NCBI GenBank assembly: GCA_051004675.1
Contig: JBPCKC010000005.1
Coordinates: 12,476 to 76,475, forward strand
Source: JBDTSW01 sp051004675
GTDB lineage: Bacteria > Actinomycetota > Thermoleophilia > Solirubrobacterales > 70-9
Length of the DNA: 64,000 nucleotides
Direction of reading: 5' to 3'
The notes under the pieces are model-generated. The model saw nothing but the letters and a program-made list of their open reading frames with translations, made no database searches and was not told where the DNA came from. Below are positions 40,549 through 49,092 of this stretch, piece after piece; positions within the stretch are counted from its first letter, which is position 1, and each line of letters opens with the position of its first letter. Position numbers and translations under genes: made by a program.

Positions 40549-42500
40549 CCGCCGAGGGCCGCCGTGCCGGTGGTCTCGAGCCCGTCGAGGGCGCGGAGCG
40601 TCACCGCCGAGTTGGTCACCGTGACCAGGCGCTCGCCGGCAACCAGCATGCGCCGGATCTCGCCGCCGTCGTCCTCGAGGCGGCCCAGCTCAGCGAGTGT
40701 GCCGTCGGCCCCGACTCGCATCGCGACCGCCCCGCGGAACCCGCCGGGCCCGTAGGAGGCCACCGGGGCGACGGCGAGCCGCTCGCCGGGCCAGTAGAGG
40801 AAGGCGTGATGGTCGGACTCGGCGGCGCTCTGGCCCCAGTCGCCTCCGGCCAGGTCCAGCTTCGCTGCGCGCGTGGGGTCCGCGGGGTCGGAGACGTCGA
40901 ACAGCGAGGCCTGCGCGCCGGTGGTGAGCCCGGCGGCGGTGCCGGCCTGGCCGATCCCGAGGAGCTGCCCGTCGCCCACTGGATGGAGGTAGGCGGAGTA
41001 GCCCGGGATCTTCAGCTCGCCCGTCGTCTCCGGGGCCGTCGGGTCGGAGAGATCGACGGCGTAGAGCGGGTCGGTCTGCTCGAAGGTGACCACGTAGCCG
41101 GCGTCGCCCAGGAATCGCACCGCGTAGATCTCCTCGCCGCGGCCGAGCCCGCCCACCTCGCCGACCGTCTCCAGCCCCTCGCCCTCGATGTCGAGGACGC
41201 TGATGCCGCTTTCGCTTTCGCCTTGGCCCTCGGCCCAGGCATCGCCGGTCGTCGTCGCGACGCGCAGGTGGCCCTCGTGCTCCGACATCGAGAACTGGTC
41301 GAGCAGGCGCCCCTCGACCTCGCCGCTCGCCGCGTACTCGGTGCCCTCGGCCTCGGTGGTGTCGAAGCGGTGGATCAGGGTGCGGGCCTTGAAGCTGGGG
41401 GGCACGACGACGTCCGAGCCGACGACGTCGGAGCCGATTGCCCGAGCGATCTCGCCCACCGGGTCCGGCTCGGGGATCGACTGGGTCGCGACGTACAGCC
41501 CGGTGGGCGAGGCGTAGACCGTCTCGCCGTTGGTCATCACCACGTCGGTATCGGCCGCCTCGGTGGCGCCTACGTCGAGCGTGAGCACCGACAGCAGCCC
41601 GAGCCCGGCGAACTCGCGCGGGTATGCGACGGCGTCGCACCCGAACAGCGCGGCCGTTGCGCTCTCGCCGGTGGCCGCGTCGGTCACGGTGACCTGCGGG
41701 AGCCAGCCGGGGTTTGACGGATCGGGGCCGACGGGGCCGGTGGCGCCCGTTGCCCCGGCCTGCGGCTCGGACGGCTCCTCGCCCTCGCCGGCGGGCCGGG
41801 GGAAGTCCACTTGACTGGTCAGCACCAGGCGTACCACATCGCCCGTCAGCCGCCCGCTCACGAAGGCGCCCTCGATCTCGCTCGTCCGCACCAGCTTCAG
41901 GGCGGCGGGGTCGGAGATGTCGATCTCGAGCAGGCGGGTGGCGGGGCTCCATTCGGGGCCGGTGGCCTCCGCTGTGATCACAACCGCGCGGTCGCCCGCC
42001 ACCAGCAGCTGGGGCTCCGCCCCGTAGACGTGCCTGTCGCCGCCCAACTCGAGCCGGCCGAGCGGCTCGGGGCTCGCGCCGGAGACGTCGAGCGCCTCCA
42101 GCTTGCCGCGGGTGAGCACGAAGAGCGTCTCGTCCTGGAGCTTCGCGAGGTCGGGCTCGTCCACGCCGGCCTCCTGCACGTTGGTGCCGGTCTCGCCGGG
42201 GCCGACCGGCGCGGCCGTCTCCGCCGCGCCCGCAGCCATCGCGTCCACCGCGACTCCTTCACGCGCGACGGTGTCCTCGAGGGCGATCGGGCCGCCGGGG
42301 TAGTAGCCGCCTGCCGCCCAGCGATGGTCGTCGGCATAGGCGAGCAGCTCCTCGCACGAGTCGAACGGGCGCAGGTCGGCGGCCGCAGCGGGGTCGGGCC
42401 CCAGCCCTGCCGGCTCGAAGGCGCCGGCGGCCCAGGCCACGCTCGCCGTCGCGGCCGCGCCCGCCAGCAGGAGGCTTCCTCGCTTCGCATTCGTTTCCAT
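40545..42500 (-). CDS. Secreted beta-propeller domain protein
   Basis: 651 residues from the ATG at 42500 (METNAKRGSLLLAGAAATASVAWAAG), with a signal peptide; a start at 42548 would bury it. An N-terminal RPFDSCEELLAYADDH segment precedes the repeat region, which begins DEPDLAKLQDETLFVLTRGKLEALDVSG and continues with units such as LLEIDISDPAALKLVRTSEIEG and LYAVDLSDPTAPETTGELKIPGYSAYLHP. This matches the C-terminal secreted beta-propeller family (PF09826 type). A Pro/Gly-rich insert with TGATGATGPVGPDPSNPG lies in the middle. The function is not known; such proteins are extracellular or membrane-tethered. Confidence 0.8.
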   Translation of the reverse strand: METNAKRGSLLLAGAAATASVAWAAGAFEPAGLGPDPAAAADLRPFDSCEELLAYADDHRWAAGGYYPGGPIALEDTVAREGVAVDAMAAGAAETAAPVGPGETGTNVQEAGVDEPDLAKLQDETLFVLTRGKLEALDVSGASPEPLGRLELGGDRHVYGAEPQLLVAGDRAVVITAEATGPEWSPATRLLEIDISDPAALKLVRTSEIEGAFVSGRLTGDVVRLVLTSQVDFPRPAGEGEEPSEPQAGATGATGPVGPDPSNPGWLPQVTVTDAATGESATAALFGCDAVAYPREFAGLGLLSVLTLDVGATEAADTDVVMTNGETVYASPTGLYVATQSIPEPDPVGEIARAIGSDVVGSDVVVPPSFKARTLIHRFDTTEAEGTEYAASGEVEGRLLDQFSMSEHEGHLRVATTTGDAWAEGQGESESGISVLDIEGEGLETVGEVGGLGRGEEIYAVRFLGDAGYVVTFEQTDPLYAVDLSDPTAPETTGELKIPGYSAYLHPVGDGQLLGIGQAGTAAGLTTGAQASLFDVSDPADPTRAAKLDLAGGDWGQSAAESDHHAFLYWPGERLAVAPVASYGPGGFRGAVAMRVGADGTLAELGRLEDDGGEIRRMLVAGERLVTVTNSAVTLRALDGLETTGTAALGG

Positions 42501-42559
42501 GTCCGCACTACGGGCCGGCGCGCCTTTCGTCACACCCTTGGGCCGCAATCGGCGGTCGC

Positions 42560-42565
42560 TACCGT
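42560..42565 (+). promoter_or_regulatory. -10 box (TACCGT) of leaderless GNAT gene
   Basis: TACCGT lies 6 nt before the ATG at 42572, placing the start of transcription at the start codon. Confidence 0.4.
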
Positions 42566-42571
42566 GCGTCG

Positions 42572-43213
42572 ATGGGCCCAGGGCCTCCGAGGACCACGCG
42601 AGTCGTCCTGCGCGACGGGCGCGTGGCCCTCGTCGGCCCGCTCCAGCCGACCGACCGCGAGCGCTATCTCGCGGGCCTCGAGCGGGCGAGCCCGGACTCG
42701 ATTTTCAAGCGGTTCATGACGCCGATCGTGCGCCTCTCCGAGGCGCAGCTCCGTTACCTGATCGACGTCGACCACACCGACCACGAGGCATTCCTCGCGA
42801 TCGACGAGGACTCCGGGACGGCCGTTGCGGTGGCGCGCTTCGTGCGCGCCGATCCCGGCTCGGAGACCGCGGAGGCGGCGGTGATCGTCATCGATGACTG
42901 GCAGGGGAACGGGCTCGGGAAGGCGCTCAGCGTGATGCTCGCCGAGCGCGCGCGGGAGCTCGGCGTCGCCAGCTTCGAGGCGACGCTGCTGCTCGAGAAC
43001 CGGGCGATGATGGGGCTGCTCGAATCGCTCGGGCGCGTGCGCACGATCGGCCGCGAGGGCGCCGCGGTCGTCGTCACCCTCGAGCTACCGGACGCCGGAA
43101 TCGGCGATCCGCTGGCGGGCGTGCTGCGGGTGGCGGCCTCCGGCGAGGTCGAGGTGATGCCGGAGACCGCCGAGCTCGGCTTCCCACCGAACGTCCCGCA
43201 TCCCCACCTATAG
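42572..43213 (+). CDS. GNAT-family N-acetyltransferase
   Basis: 213 residues. An N-terminal strand pair and FKRFMTPIVRLSEAQLRYLIDVDHTDHEAFLAID resemble the acetyltransferase domain of protein acetyltransferases such as Pat. The acetyl-CoA loop is VIVIDDWQGNGLGKALSVML (Q/RxxGxG/A as QGNGLG), followed by FEATLLLENRAMMGLLESLG. There is no regulatory cyclic-nucleotide domain. It could acetylate proteins (for example acyl-CoA synthetases) or small amines. The last codons lie in the left arm of a strong terminator hairpin. Confidence 0.83.
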   Translation: MGPGPPRTTRVVLRDGRVALVGPLQPTDRERYLAGLERASPDSIFKRFMTPIVRLSEAQLRYLIDVDHTDHEAFLAIDEDSGTAVAVARFVRADPGSETAEAAVIVIDDWQGNGLGKALSVMLAERARELGVASFEATLLLENRAMMGLLESLGRVRTIGREGAAVVVTLELPDAGIGDPLAGVLRVAASGEVEVMPETAELGFPPNVPHPHL

Positions 43214-43234
43214 AGGGGGCTCGGGGACGTTCGG
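43187..43234. terminator. Bidirectional terminator between GNAT and hydrolase genes
   Basis: The arms CCGAACGTCCCGCATCCCC and GGGGCTCGGGGACGTTCGG pair along about 17 of 19 positions around a 10-nt loop. The left arm includes the last codons of the GNAT gene. It lies between convergent genes and can serve both. Confidence 0.7.
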
Positions 43235-43243
43235 CGTGGCGGC

Positions 43244-44098
43244 CTATGCGGCCGCGCGGGCGCCCGCGGTCTCCCGCATGAACGCCCCGATCACCTCGGC
43301 CAGCCGCTCGGGCTGATCGAGCGCGACGAACGTCCTCGCGTCCGCGATCCGCTCCAGGCGCGCGTCGGGGATGTCGCCGGCGAGGCGCTCGGCGTAGCGG
43401 AGCGGGAAGATCCGGTCCTCGGTTGCCCAGGCGAGCAGGGCCGGGCGTTCGAAGTCCCGCAGGCGCTCGGCCGCCTTCAACGTGTGGCGCTTGTTCATCC
43501 CGACCGTGACCTTCCTCGTATCCCGGCGGATGTCCGCGTCGCGCAGGCCCGGCTCGGTCCACGCGGCGAGCAGGTCGTCGGGGATCCGTTTCTTCGCGAA
43601 CGGCGCGAAGGCGATTCGCCTCACGGCGCTGAAGCGCAGCGGCATGCCGATGGCTCGCACCGCGCCAGGGAGGCGGGCGATCGCCGGCAGCGCCTTGAAG
43701 ATGCCGGGTGGGAAGTTCTCGTGCGTGTCGCAATTCGTCAGAACCAGCCGTCCGATGCGCTCCGGATGACTCGTCGCGGTCACCTGGCACATCGCGCCGC
43801 CCGAGTCATTCCCGACCAGGGTCACGTTCTCCAGGTCGAGCTCCTCGAGGAAGCCGGAGATCAGCCTCGCCATGCCGGGGGGAGAGAGGTCGGCGCCGGG
43901 GTTCATCGCGGTGCGATGGGATCCCAGCGGCCAGTCGGGCTGGATGCAGCGGAACTCGCCGGCGAGTGCCTCCGCGGTCCCCTCCCACAAACGGCTGTCC
44001 ACGAGGAATCCGTGGACGAACACGATCGGCTCGCCGGAGCCGCGCTCGCGGTAGCGAATCGGGCCTTGGGGAAGCTGGGCGGTCTTGAGATCGGTCAT
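43244..44098 (-). CDS. Alpha/beta hydrolase, TetR-controlled
   Basis: 284 residues from the ATG at 44098, with an AAGGAAC site upstream. The oxyanion region is IVFVHGFLVDSRLWEG, and the nucleophile elbow LVGNDSGGA has Asp98 at the nucleophile position, as in haloalkane dehalogenases and epoxide hydrolases. The acid is probably in ATEDRIFPL. The usual His near the C-terminus (DxxHF) is replaced by Thr in ADARTFVALDQPERLAEV, so the normal triad is incomplete. It is divergent from a TetR gene, with two operator-like repeats in between. The substrate is unknown. Confidence 0.8.
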   Translation of the reverse strand: MTDLKTAQLPQGPIRYRERGSGEPIVFVHGFLVDSRLWEGTAEALAGEFRCIQPDWPLGSHRTAMNPGADLSPPGMARLISGFLEELDLENVTLVGNDSGGAMCQVTATSHPERIGRLVLTNCDTHENFPPGIFKALPAIARLPGAVRAIGMPLRFSAVRRIAFAPFAKKRIPDDLLAAWTEPGLRDADIRRDTRKVTVGMNKRHTLKAAERLRDFERPALLAWATEDRIFPLRYAERLAGDIPDARLERIADARTFVALDQPERLAEVIGAFMRETAGARAAA

Positions 44099-44173
44099 GG
44101 GGTCAGGTTCCTTTCGAGTCGGTTTCGAAGTTGCGCGAGTTGGATCCGGGCGAACGGCGGCCGAGCTAGGTTG

Positions 44174-44210
44174 CATACAGACAGTATGTATCTAACATAC
44201 AGGTGGTATG
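44174..44210. promoter_or_regulatory. Paired TetR operator sites between hydrolase and tetR
   Basis: Two inverted repeats of the form CATAC-N5-GTATG, at 44174-44188 and 44196-44210, have centres 22 bp apart (about two helical turns). The second covers the tetR start codon. Between them GTATGT-N5-ACATAC forms a further palindrome. A TTGCAT/TAACAT promoter with a 16-bp spacer (44171-44198) reads into tetR, so binding would repress tetR and probably the divergent hydrolase. Confidence 0.75.
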
Positions 44211-44816
44211 GATGTCAAGTCGCCGAAGGCTGAGCGCTCGGAGGCCACGCGCGCCCAGTTGCTCGCGGTGGCCCGCCGCCTCTTCGGCGAGCGCGGATAC
44301 GCCGACGTGGGCACCGAGGAGATCGTTCGCGCGGCCGGGGTGACCCGTGGCGCGCTCTACCACCACTTCGAGAGCAAGCGCGAGCTGCTCGCCGCGGTCT
44401 ACGAGCAGGTCGAGAGCGAGCTGACCGAATGGATCGCCACCGAGGCCTTCTCCGGCGAGGACGTTCCGAACGATCCGCTGGAGGCTCTTCACCGCGGCGC
44501 CGAGCTGTTCCTCGACGCCTGTCTCGAGCCCGAGGTGCAGCGGATCGTCCTGCTGGACGCCCCCTCGGTACTCGGCTGGGACCGCTGGCGCGAGGTCGCG
44601 TCGCGCTTCGGGCTCGGGCTGATCCAGGCCTCGCTTCAAAGCGCGATCGACGCCGGCTCGATCCCGGCCCAGCCGGTGCGCCCCCTCGCCCATGTGCTGA
44701 TGGGGGCGCTCGACGAGGCGGCGATGCTGGTGGCCCGCGCCGACGACGACGGCGCCACGCGAGCCGAGGTGGGCGAGACCCTCTCGCGCCTGATCGACGC
44801 CCTGGCCGCCCGCTGA
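44208..44816 (+). CDS. TetR-family transcriptional regulator
   Basis: 202 residues. The N-terminal DNA-binding domain is RAQLLAVARRLFGERGYADVGTEEIVRAAGVTRGALYHHFESKRELL, the standard TetR helix-turn-helix. The ligand domain has LVLLDAPSVLGWDRWRE, seen in TetR subgroups near hydrolases. The ATG at 44208 lies inside the second operator and only 9 nt after a TAACAT -10 box, so the message has a very short leader and is autorepressed. The likely targets are itself and the divergent hydrolase. The ligand is unknown. Confidence 0.88.
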   Translation: MDVKSPKAERSEATRAQLLAVARRLFGERGYADVGTEEIVRAAGVTRGALYHHFESKRELLAAVYEQVESELTEWIATEAFSGEDVPNDPLEALHRGAELFLDACLEPEVQRIVLLDAPSVLGWDRWREVASRFGLGLIQASLQSAIDAGSIPAQPVRPLAHVLMGALDEAAMLVARADDDGATRAEVGETLSRLIDALAAR

Positions 44817-44840
44817 GGCGCCGCTAGACTTCCGGGCACG

Positions 44841-45053
44841 ATGAAGACCGGTATCCACCCCGAATACCAGCTCGCGCACGTGCGCTGCTCCTGCGGAAAC
44901 GAGTTCTACACCCGCTCCACGGAGTCCGAGCTTCACGTCGAGATCTGCGCGGAGTGCCACCCGTTTTACACGGGGAAGCAGAAGCTGGTCGACACCGGCG
45001 GCCGCGTCGAGCGCTTCAAGCGCCGCGCCGCCAAGAGCGGCTCCAAGAGCTAG
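44841..45053 (+). CDS. rpmE: 50S ribosomal protein L31
   Basis: 70 residues. MKTGIHPEYQLAHVRCSCGNEFYTRS and CAECHPFYTGKQKLVDTGGRVERF are characteristic. The four Cys (CSC...CAEC) make this the zinc-binding form, usually expressed when zinc is sufficient. It begins the housekeeping run that continues with DUF1385, prfA, prmC and a Sua5-type gene. A TAGACT box is 10 nt before the ATG. Confidence 0.96.
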   Translation: MKTGIHPEYQLAHVRCSCGNEFYTRSTESELHVEICAECHPFYTGKQKLVDTGGRVERFKRRAAKSGSKS

Positions 45054-45068
45054 ACCGGGCAGCTCGGG

Positions 45069-46070
45069 ATGAGCGAGCTGAACCTCGCCGACTCCCGGAT
45101 GCCCGACGGCCTGGCGGTGGCGGGCCGCGACGCGCCCGTCGGCGGCCAGGCGGTGCTCGAGGGCGTGATGATGCGCGGCATCTCCACCTGGGCGGTTGCG
45201 GTGCGAAAGCCGGGACCCGACGGGCCGGAAGGCCCGCCCGGCGAGATCGAGGTCACCTCCGAGCCGCTCGTCTCCTGGGCCAACCGCAACCGCCTGCTGC
45301 GCCTGCCCGTGGTGCGAGGGGTGGTCGCCCTCGGGGAGTCGCTCAAGATCGGGTTCCGCGCGATGGCGATCTCCGCCAACGCCCAGCAGGTAGCCGAGGA
45401 GGGGGAGCCCCAGCCGCCGCCGATCGGCGGCCTCGCGTGGGGGCTCACCGTCGCGGGGTCGCTCGCGCTCGCCATCGGCCTCTTCTTCATCGTCCCGGTG
45501 GGGCTTACGAGCCTGATCAAGGACGAGCTGGGCTCGGCGTTCCTCTTCTGGCTCGTCGAGGGGATCCTGCGCACGGCGATCTTCATCGGCTACATCGTCG
45601 CGATCAGTCGCATCCCCGACCTCCGACGCGTCTTTGAGTACCACGGAGCCGAGCACAAGACGATCTCGTGCTACGAGGCCGGGGACCGGCTCACGCCCGC
45701 CCGCGCCGAGCGCTACTCGCGCCTCCATCCCCGCTGCGGGACCAGCTTCCTGCTCGTCGTGATGGTGCTGGCGATCTTCGTCTTTGCCCCGATCGGGCTT
45801 CCCGAGTGGTACTGGCTCGTCGCCTCGCGCGTGCTGGGCATCCCGCTCATCGCCGGCCTCTCCTACGAGGTCATCAAGTGGGCGGGCCGCAACCGCCGCA
45901 AGGCGTGGGTTCGCGCGCTGATGTGGCCCGGCCTCATGCTCCAAAACCTCACGACCCGCGTGCCCGACCGCGAGCAGCTCGCCGTCGCCATTGGCGCCCT
46001 CGAGGCCGTCCTCGCGGTCGAGAGCCACGAGCCGCGGCGCGAGGCCGACCGGATCGAGATCGTCGCCTAG
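45069..46070 (+). CDS. DUF1385 family membrane protein
   Basis: 333 residues. The N-terminal GGQAVLEGVMMRG and the central YHGAEHKTISCYEAGD then SRLHPRCGTSFLL are the family signature, with His and Cys residues that could bind metal. Three or four membrane helices lie around residues 120-150, 165-185, 225-245 and 255-275. DUF1385 genes stand between rpmE and prfA in many bacteria, as here. The molecular function is not established. Its 3' end is overlapped by the read-through tail of the convergent AbiEi-like gene. Confidence 0.92.
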   Translation: MSELNLADSRMPDGLAVAGRDAPVGGQAVLEGVMMRGISTWAVAVRKPGPDGPEGPPGEIEVTSEPLVSWANRNRLLRLPVVRGVVALGESLKIGFRAMAISANAQQVAEEGEPQPPPIGGLAWGLTVAGSLALAIGLFFIVPVGLTSLIKDELGSAFLFWLVEGILRTAIFIGYIVAISRIPDLRRVFEYHGAEHKTISCYEAGDRLTPARAERYSRLHPRCGTSFLLVVMVLAIFVFAPIGLPEWYWLVASRVLGIPLIAGLSYEVIKWAGRNRRKAWVRALMWPGLMLQNLTTRVPDREQLAVAIGALEAVLAVESHEPRREADRIEIVA

Positions 46071-47073
46071 CCTCGGCGCCCTCCCACCGCGCGCCCCCGC
46101 ACCCGGCATCAGCCTCCGACCGAAGCATTCGACCGGCCCTAACCGGCCTGATCCTTCGATCGGCGGGACAGGCGGGCCCCGACGGCTCGTAGGTCGCCTC
46201 GACCCGCCTGGGCTCGTAGCGGACCTGCTCGTGCGTAAAGCGCAGCGGCGTCAGTCCGGCGGCGGCGTGGGCCTGGTCGCGGCGGCGATCGCGCGACTGA
46301 GCGGCCGGGGTGCGGTGGTACCGAAGCCCGTCCGTCTCGACCACAAGCCCCAGCTCTGGCCAGAGGAAGTCCACCGTGAAGCCGTTGACGTCCGCCCCGG
46401 TAACGGGCACCGGGAGACCCGCCCGCCCGGCGATCGGGATGAAGCGGCGTTCGAGCTCCGAGTCGGTGAGAAGGAATGTGTTGCGGTCGATCAGCCTGCG
46501 CAGTCGCGCCAGGCCGGGCCGGCGCGACATCCGCTCGGCCACCGTGCGCAGGGTCTCCGGATCGATCAGCCCGGCCTTGTCGGCGTCGTTGATCGCCCGC
46601 TCCAGCCGGGACGTGGGGAGCGCTGGAGCGATGTCGACGAGCGTCGTAGCCGGGTGAGTGATGGGGATGCCGCCGACGTCGACGATCTCCCATGCCGCAA
46701 GGTTCGACCGGCGATGGGCGCGGATGCCGGCGAGACGCCGGACGATGCCCTCGGGTACCGACACGTGAGTCACTGAGCCCTGGTCGGCCGGAATCCCGTG
46801 GAGCATCGCCGCGCTCTCGTGGCTCAGTGCTGCAGATGGACCGCAGGCCAGCACAGCCGCGCGCCATCGACCTCTCCTCGTCACCGTCCTTCGGCCCACC
46901 GCATAGACACCGGGCCACAGGCGGTAGAGCCGACCGGTCGCGACCCGGTGGCGCACGGCATGGCGGGTGAATCCCAGATCACGCAGCTGCTGCCAGGTCA
47001 CAACGTCGTCCTGCTCCTCCGCGAGCGCCCAAGCCTGGCGCGATCGTGCGCTGATGCCGCTCATTACCAGCAT
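45949..47073 (-). CDS. AbiEi/DUF559-like protein with probable C-terminal frameshift
   Basis: The open frame encodes 374 residues. The N-terminal part (TWQQLRDLGFTRHAVRHRVATGRLYRLWPGVYAVG) is the winged-helix of the AbiEi type IV antitoxin-like family. The C-terminal part has FTVDFLWPELGLVVETDGLRYH and LTPLRFTHEQVRYEPRRVEAT, a DUF559/Vsr-like endonuclease fold. After VEAT at about 46190 the frame goes into Pro/Arg-rich translation antisense to DUF1385. The next frame instead reads LRAVGARLSRRSKDQAG and stops at 46139, the usual family ending. One base appears lost from a C-run. No AbiEii toxin gene adjoins. Confidence 0.72.
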   Translation of the reverse strand: MLVMSGISARSRQAWALAEEQDDVVTWQQLRDLGFTRHAVRHRVATGRLYRLWPGVYAVGRRTVTRRGRWRAAVLACGPSAALSHESAAMLHGIPADQGSVTHVSVPEGIVRRLAGIRAHRRSNLAAWEIVDVGGIPITHPATTLVDIAPALPTSRLERAINDADKAGLIDPETLRTVAERMSRRPGLARLRRLIDRNTFLLTDSELERRFIPIAGRAGLPVPVTGADVNGFTVDFLWPELGLVVETDGLRYHRTPAAQSRDRRRDQAHAAAGLTPLRFTHEQVRYEPRRVEATYEPSGPACPADRRIRPVRAGRMLRSEADAGCGGARWEGAEARRRSRSGRPRAAARGSRPRGRPRGRQWRRRAARGRARGS

Positions 47074-47153
47074 GAGCGCACGACGGGCGCAGGTTCGCCC
47101 CCTCAGGGCGGCGTCCCGGCGGCGCGGCTGACCGGGCCGTCACACTTACGCGT

Positions 47154-48233
47154 GTGATCGAGCAGCTCGTCGAGCAGATCGAGGGCCGGTTCGCGGAGCT
47201 CGAGCGGCAGATGTCGGACCCCGGGGTGATCTCCGACCGTGAGCGCTATGCCGCGGTCGGGCGGGAGTACCGCGAGCTCGAGCGGGCCCGGGTGCTGGCG
47301 CGGGAGTACAGGACGCTCAAGGACGACCTGGAGGGCGCCCGGGAGCTCCTCGAGGAAGGCGGTGAGGACGCCGAGCTGCGGAAGGTGATGAACGAGGCGC
47401 CGGGCCGGATCGCCGAGCTGGAGGAGGAGATCCGCCTCGCGATGGTCGAGCGCGACCCGCACGACTTGAAGAACGTGATCGTCGAGATCCGCGCCGGGAC
47501 CGGCGGCGACGAGGCGGCCCTGTTCGCGGGAGATCTCTTCAAGGTGCTCACCCGCTACGCGGAGGAGCGCGGCTTCGAGGTCGAGGTGCTGTCCCAGTCG
47601 GCCGCCGAGCACGGGGGGTTCAAGGACGTCACCTTCGAGATCAAGGGGGAGGGCGCGTACTCGGTGTTCAAGTTCGAGGGCGGCACGCACCGCGTCCAGA
47701 GGGTCCCGAAGACCGAGTCGCAGGGGCGCATCCATACCTCGACGGCGACGGTCGCGGTCCTGCCCGAGGCCGAGGACGTCGAGGTCGACATCCAGGACGG
47801 CGACCTGCAGATCGACGTTTACCGCTCCTCGGGCCCGGGCGGTCAGTCGGTGAACACGACCGACTCCGCTGTGCGGATCACGCACAGGCCGACCGGGATC
47901 GTGGTCGCGATGCAAGACGAGAAGTCCCAGCTTCAGAACCGCGACAAGGCGATGCGGGTCCTGCGCGCGCGGGTCTACGAGCGGGCGCTCGAGGAACAGA
48001 TGGCGGAGATCTCGGCCGAGCGCCGTTCCCAGGTGGGCAGCGGGCAGCGCTCGGAGAAGATCCGGACCTACAACTTCCCGCAGGGCCGCGTGACCGATCA
48101 CCGGATCAAGCTCACCGCGCACAACCTCGACGAGGTGCTGGGCGGGAACCTTCGCGAGTTCACCGACGCCCTGGCCGCCGAGGAGAAGCGGGCACGTTTG
48201 GAGGCGCAGACCGCGGCGGGCGCGTCGGGCTGA
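47154..48233 (+). CDS. prfA: Peptide chain release factor 1
   Basis: 359 residues from a GTG. The N-terminal coiled coil (RFAELERQMSDPGVISDRERYAAVGREY) is normal. GTGGDEAALFAGDL and the GGQ motif at 229-231 in SSGPGGQSVNTTDSAVRITH show a functional peptidyl-tRNA hydrolysis centre. The stop-codon recognition PxT motif lies in the RVPKTESQGRIHTS region. It terminates translation at UAA and UAG. PrmC, which methylates the GGQ glutamine, is encoded 19 bp downstream. Confidence 0.96.
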   Translation: MIEQLVEQIEGRFAELERQMSDPGVISDRERYAAVGREYRELERARVLAREYRTLKDDLEGARELLEEGGEDAELRKVMNEAPGRIAELEEEIRLAMVERDPHDLKNVIVEIRAGTGGDEAALFAGDLFKVLTRYAEERGFEVEVLSQSAAEHGGFKDVTFEIKGEGAYSVFKFEGGTHRVQRVPKTESQGRIHTSTATVAVLPEAEDVEVDIQDGDLQIDVYRSSGPGGQSVNTTDSAVRITHRPTGIVVAMQDEKSQLQNRDKAMRVLRARVYERALEEQMAEISAERRSQVGSGQRSEKIRTYNFPQGRVTDHRIKLTAHNLDEVLGGNLREFTDALAAEEKRARLEAQTAAGASG

Positions 48234-48252
48234 TGGCGGGCCCGGGAGGCTG

Positions 48253-49092
48253 ATGGGCCCCCGCACCGCCGGCACGGTCCGCGAGGCGCTCGAGGCCTCC
48301 ACCGCGGCGATCGCGGCGGCCGGGGCCGGGCAGCCGCGCCTGGACGCCGAGCTGCTGCTGGCCGACGCCTTGGATCTGGACCGCGCCGCCCTCGTTGCCG
48401 ACCCGGACCGTGGCGTCGACCCGACGCAGGGCCGGCGATTCGGCGAGATGGTGCGCCGCCGCGTCGCGCGGGAGCCGGTGGCCTACATCCTGGGGCGCAA
48501 GGGCTTTCGGCATCTCGAGCTGCGCGTCGACGGCCGGGCGCTGATCCCTCGCCCGGAGACGGAGCTGTTGGTGGAGCTGGCGCTCGAGCTGCGCCCCAAA
48601 GTGGTGATCGACGTGGGGACCGGATCGGGGGCGGTGGCCCTCGCGATCGCCGACGAGGTGGAGGGCACAAGCGTGGTGGGGACCGATATCTCACAGCTCC
48701 CGCTGGAACTGGCGCGCGAGAACGCCCGGGCCCTGGAGCTCGACACCCGAGCCAGGTTCCTGGAGGCCTCGCTGCCCAACGGCGCTGCCGCCGACCTGCT
48801 CGTGGCCAACCTGCCCTACGTCGCGGAGGCCGAATGGGAGGGCCTCGAACCCGAGATCACGCAGTGGGAGCCCCGCCCGGCTCTCGTGTCCGGGCCGACC
48901 GGCCTGGAATCGATCGAGCGCCTGCTGGGCGAAGTCGCGACGGGCGATGGGTGGGTCGAGGCGATCGGGTTGGAGGTGGGGGCCGGGCAGGCAGCCCCGG
49001 TTGCCGAGCTGGTCCGCCGCGCCGGCTTTGAGCGGGTGGAGGCCCGCCGCGACCTCGCCGGCATCGAGCGCGTGGTGGTGGGGCGGAGGTGA
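48253..49092 (+). CDS. prmC: Release factor glutamine methyltransferase with NLPY motif
   Basis: 279 residues. The N-terminal helical domain (RLDAELLLADALDLDRAALV), EPVAYILGRKGFRHLELRVDGRALIPRPETELLVE and the SAM motif VIDVGTGSGAVALAIA are diagnostic. The catalytic NPPY that binds the substrate glutamine reads NLPY (VANLPYVAEAEW), a one-residue change at the first Pro. The Asn and Tyr are kept, so activity is likely retained. The stop overlaps the Sua5-type gene start as GTGA. Confidence 0.92.
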   Translation: MGPRTAGTVREALEASTAAIAAAGAGQPRLDAELLLADALDLDRAALVADPDRGVDPTQGRRFGEMVRRRVAREPVAYILGRKGFRHLELRVDGRALIPRPETELLVELALELRPKVVIDVGTGSGAVALAIADEVEGTSVVGTDISQLPLELARENARALELDTRARFLEASLPNGAAADLLVANLPYVAEAEWEGLEPEITQWEPRPALVSGPTGLESIERLLGEVATGDGWVEAIGLEVGAGQAAPVAELVRRAGFERVEARRDLAGIERVVVGRR

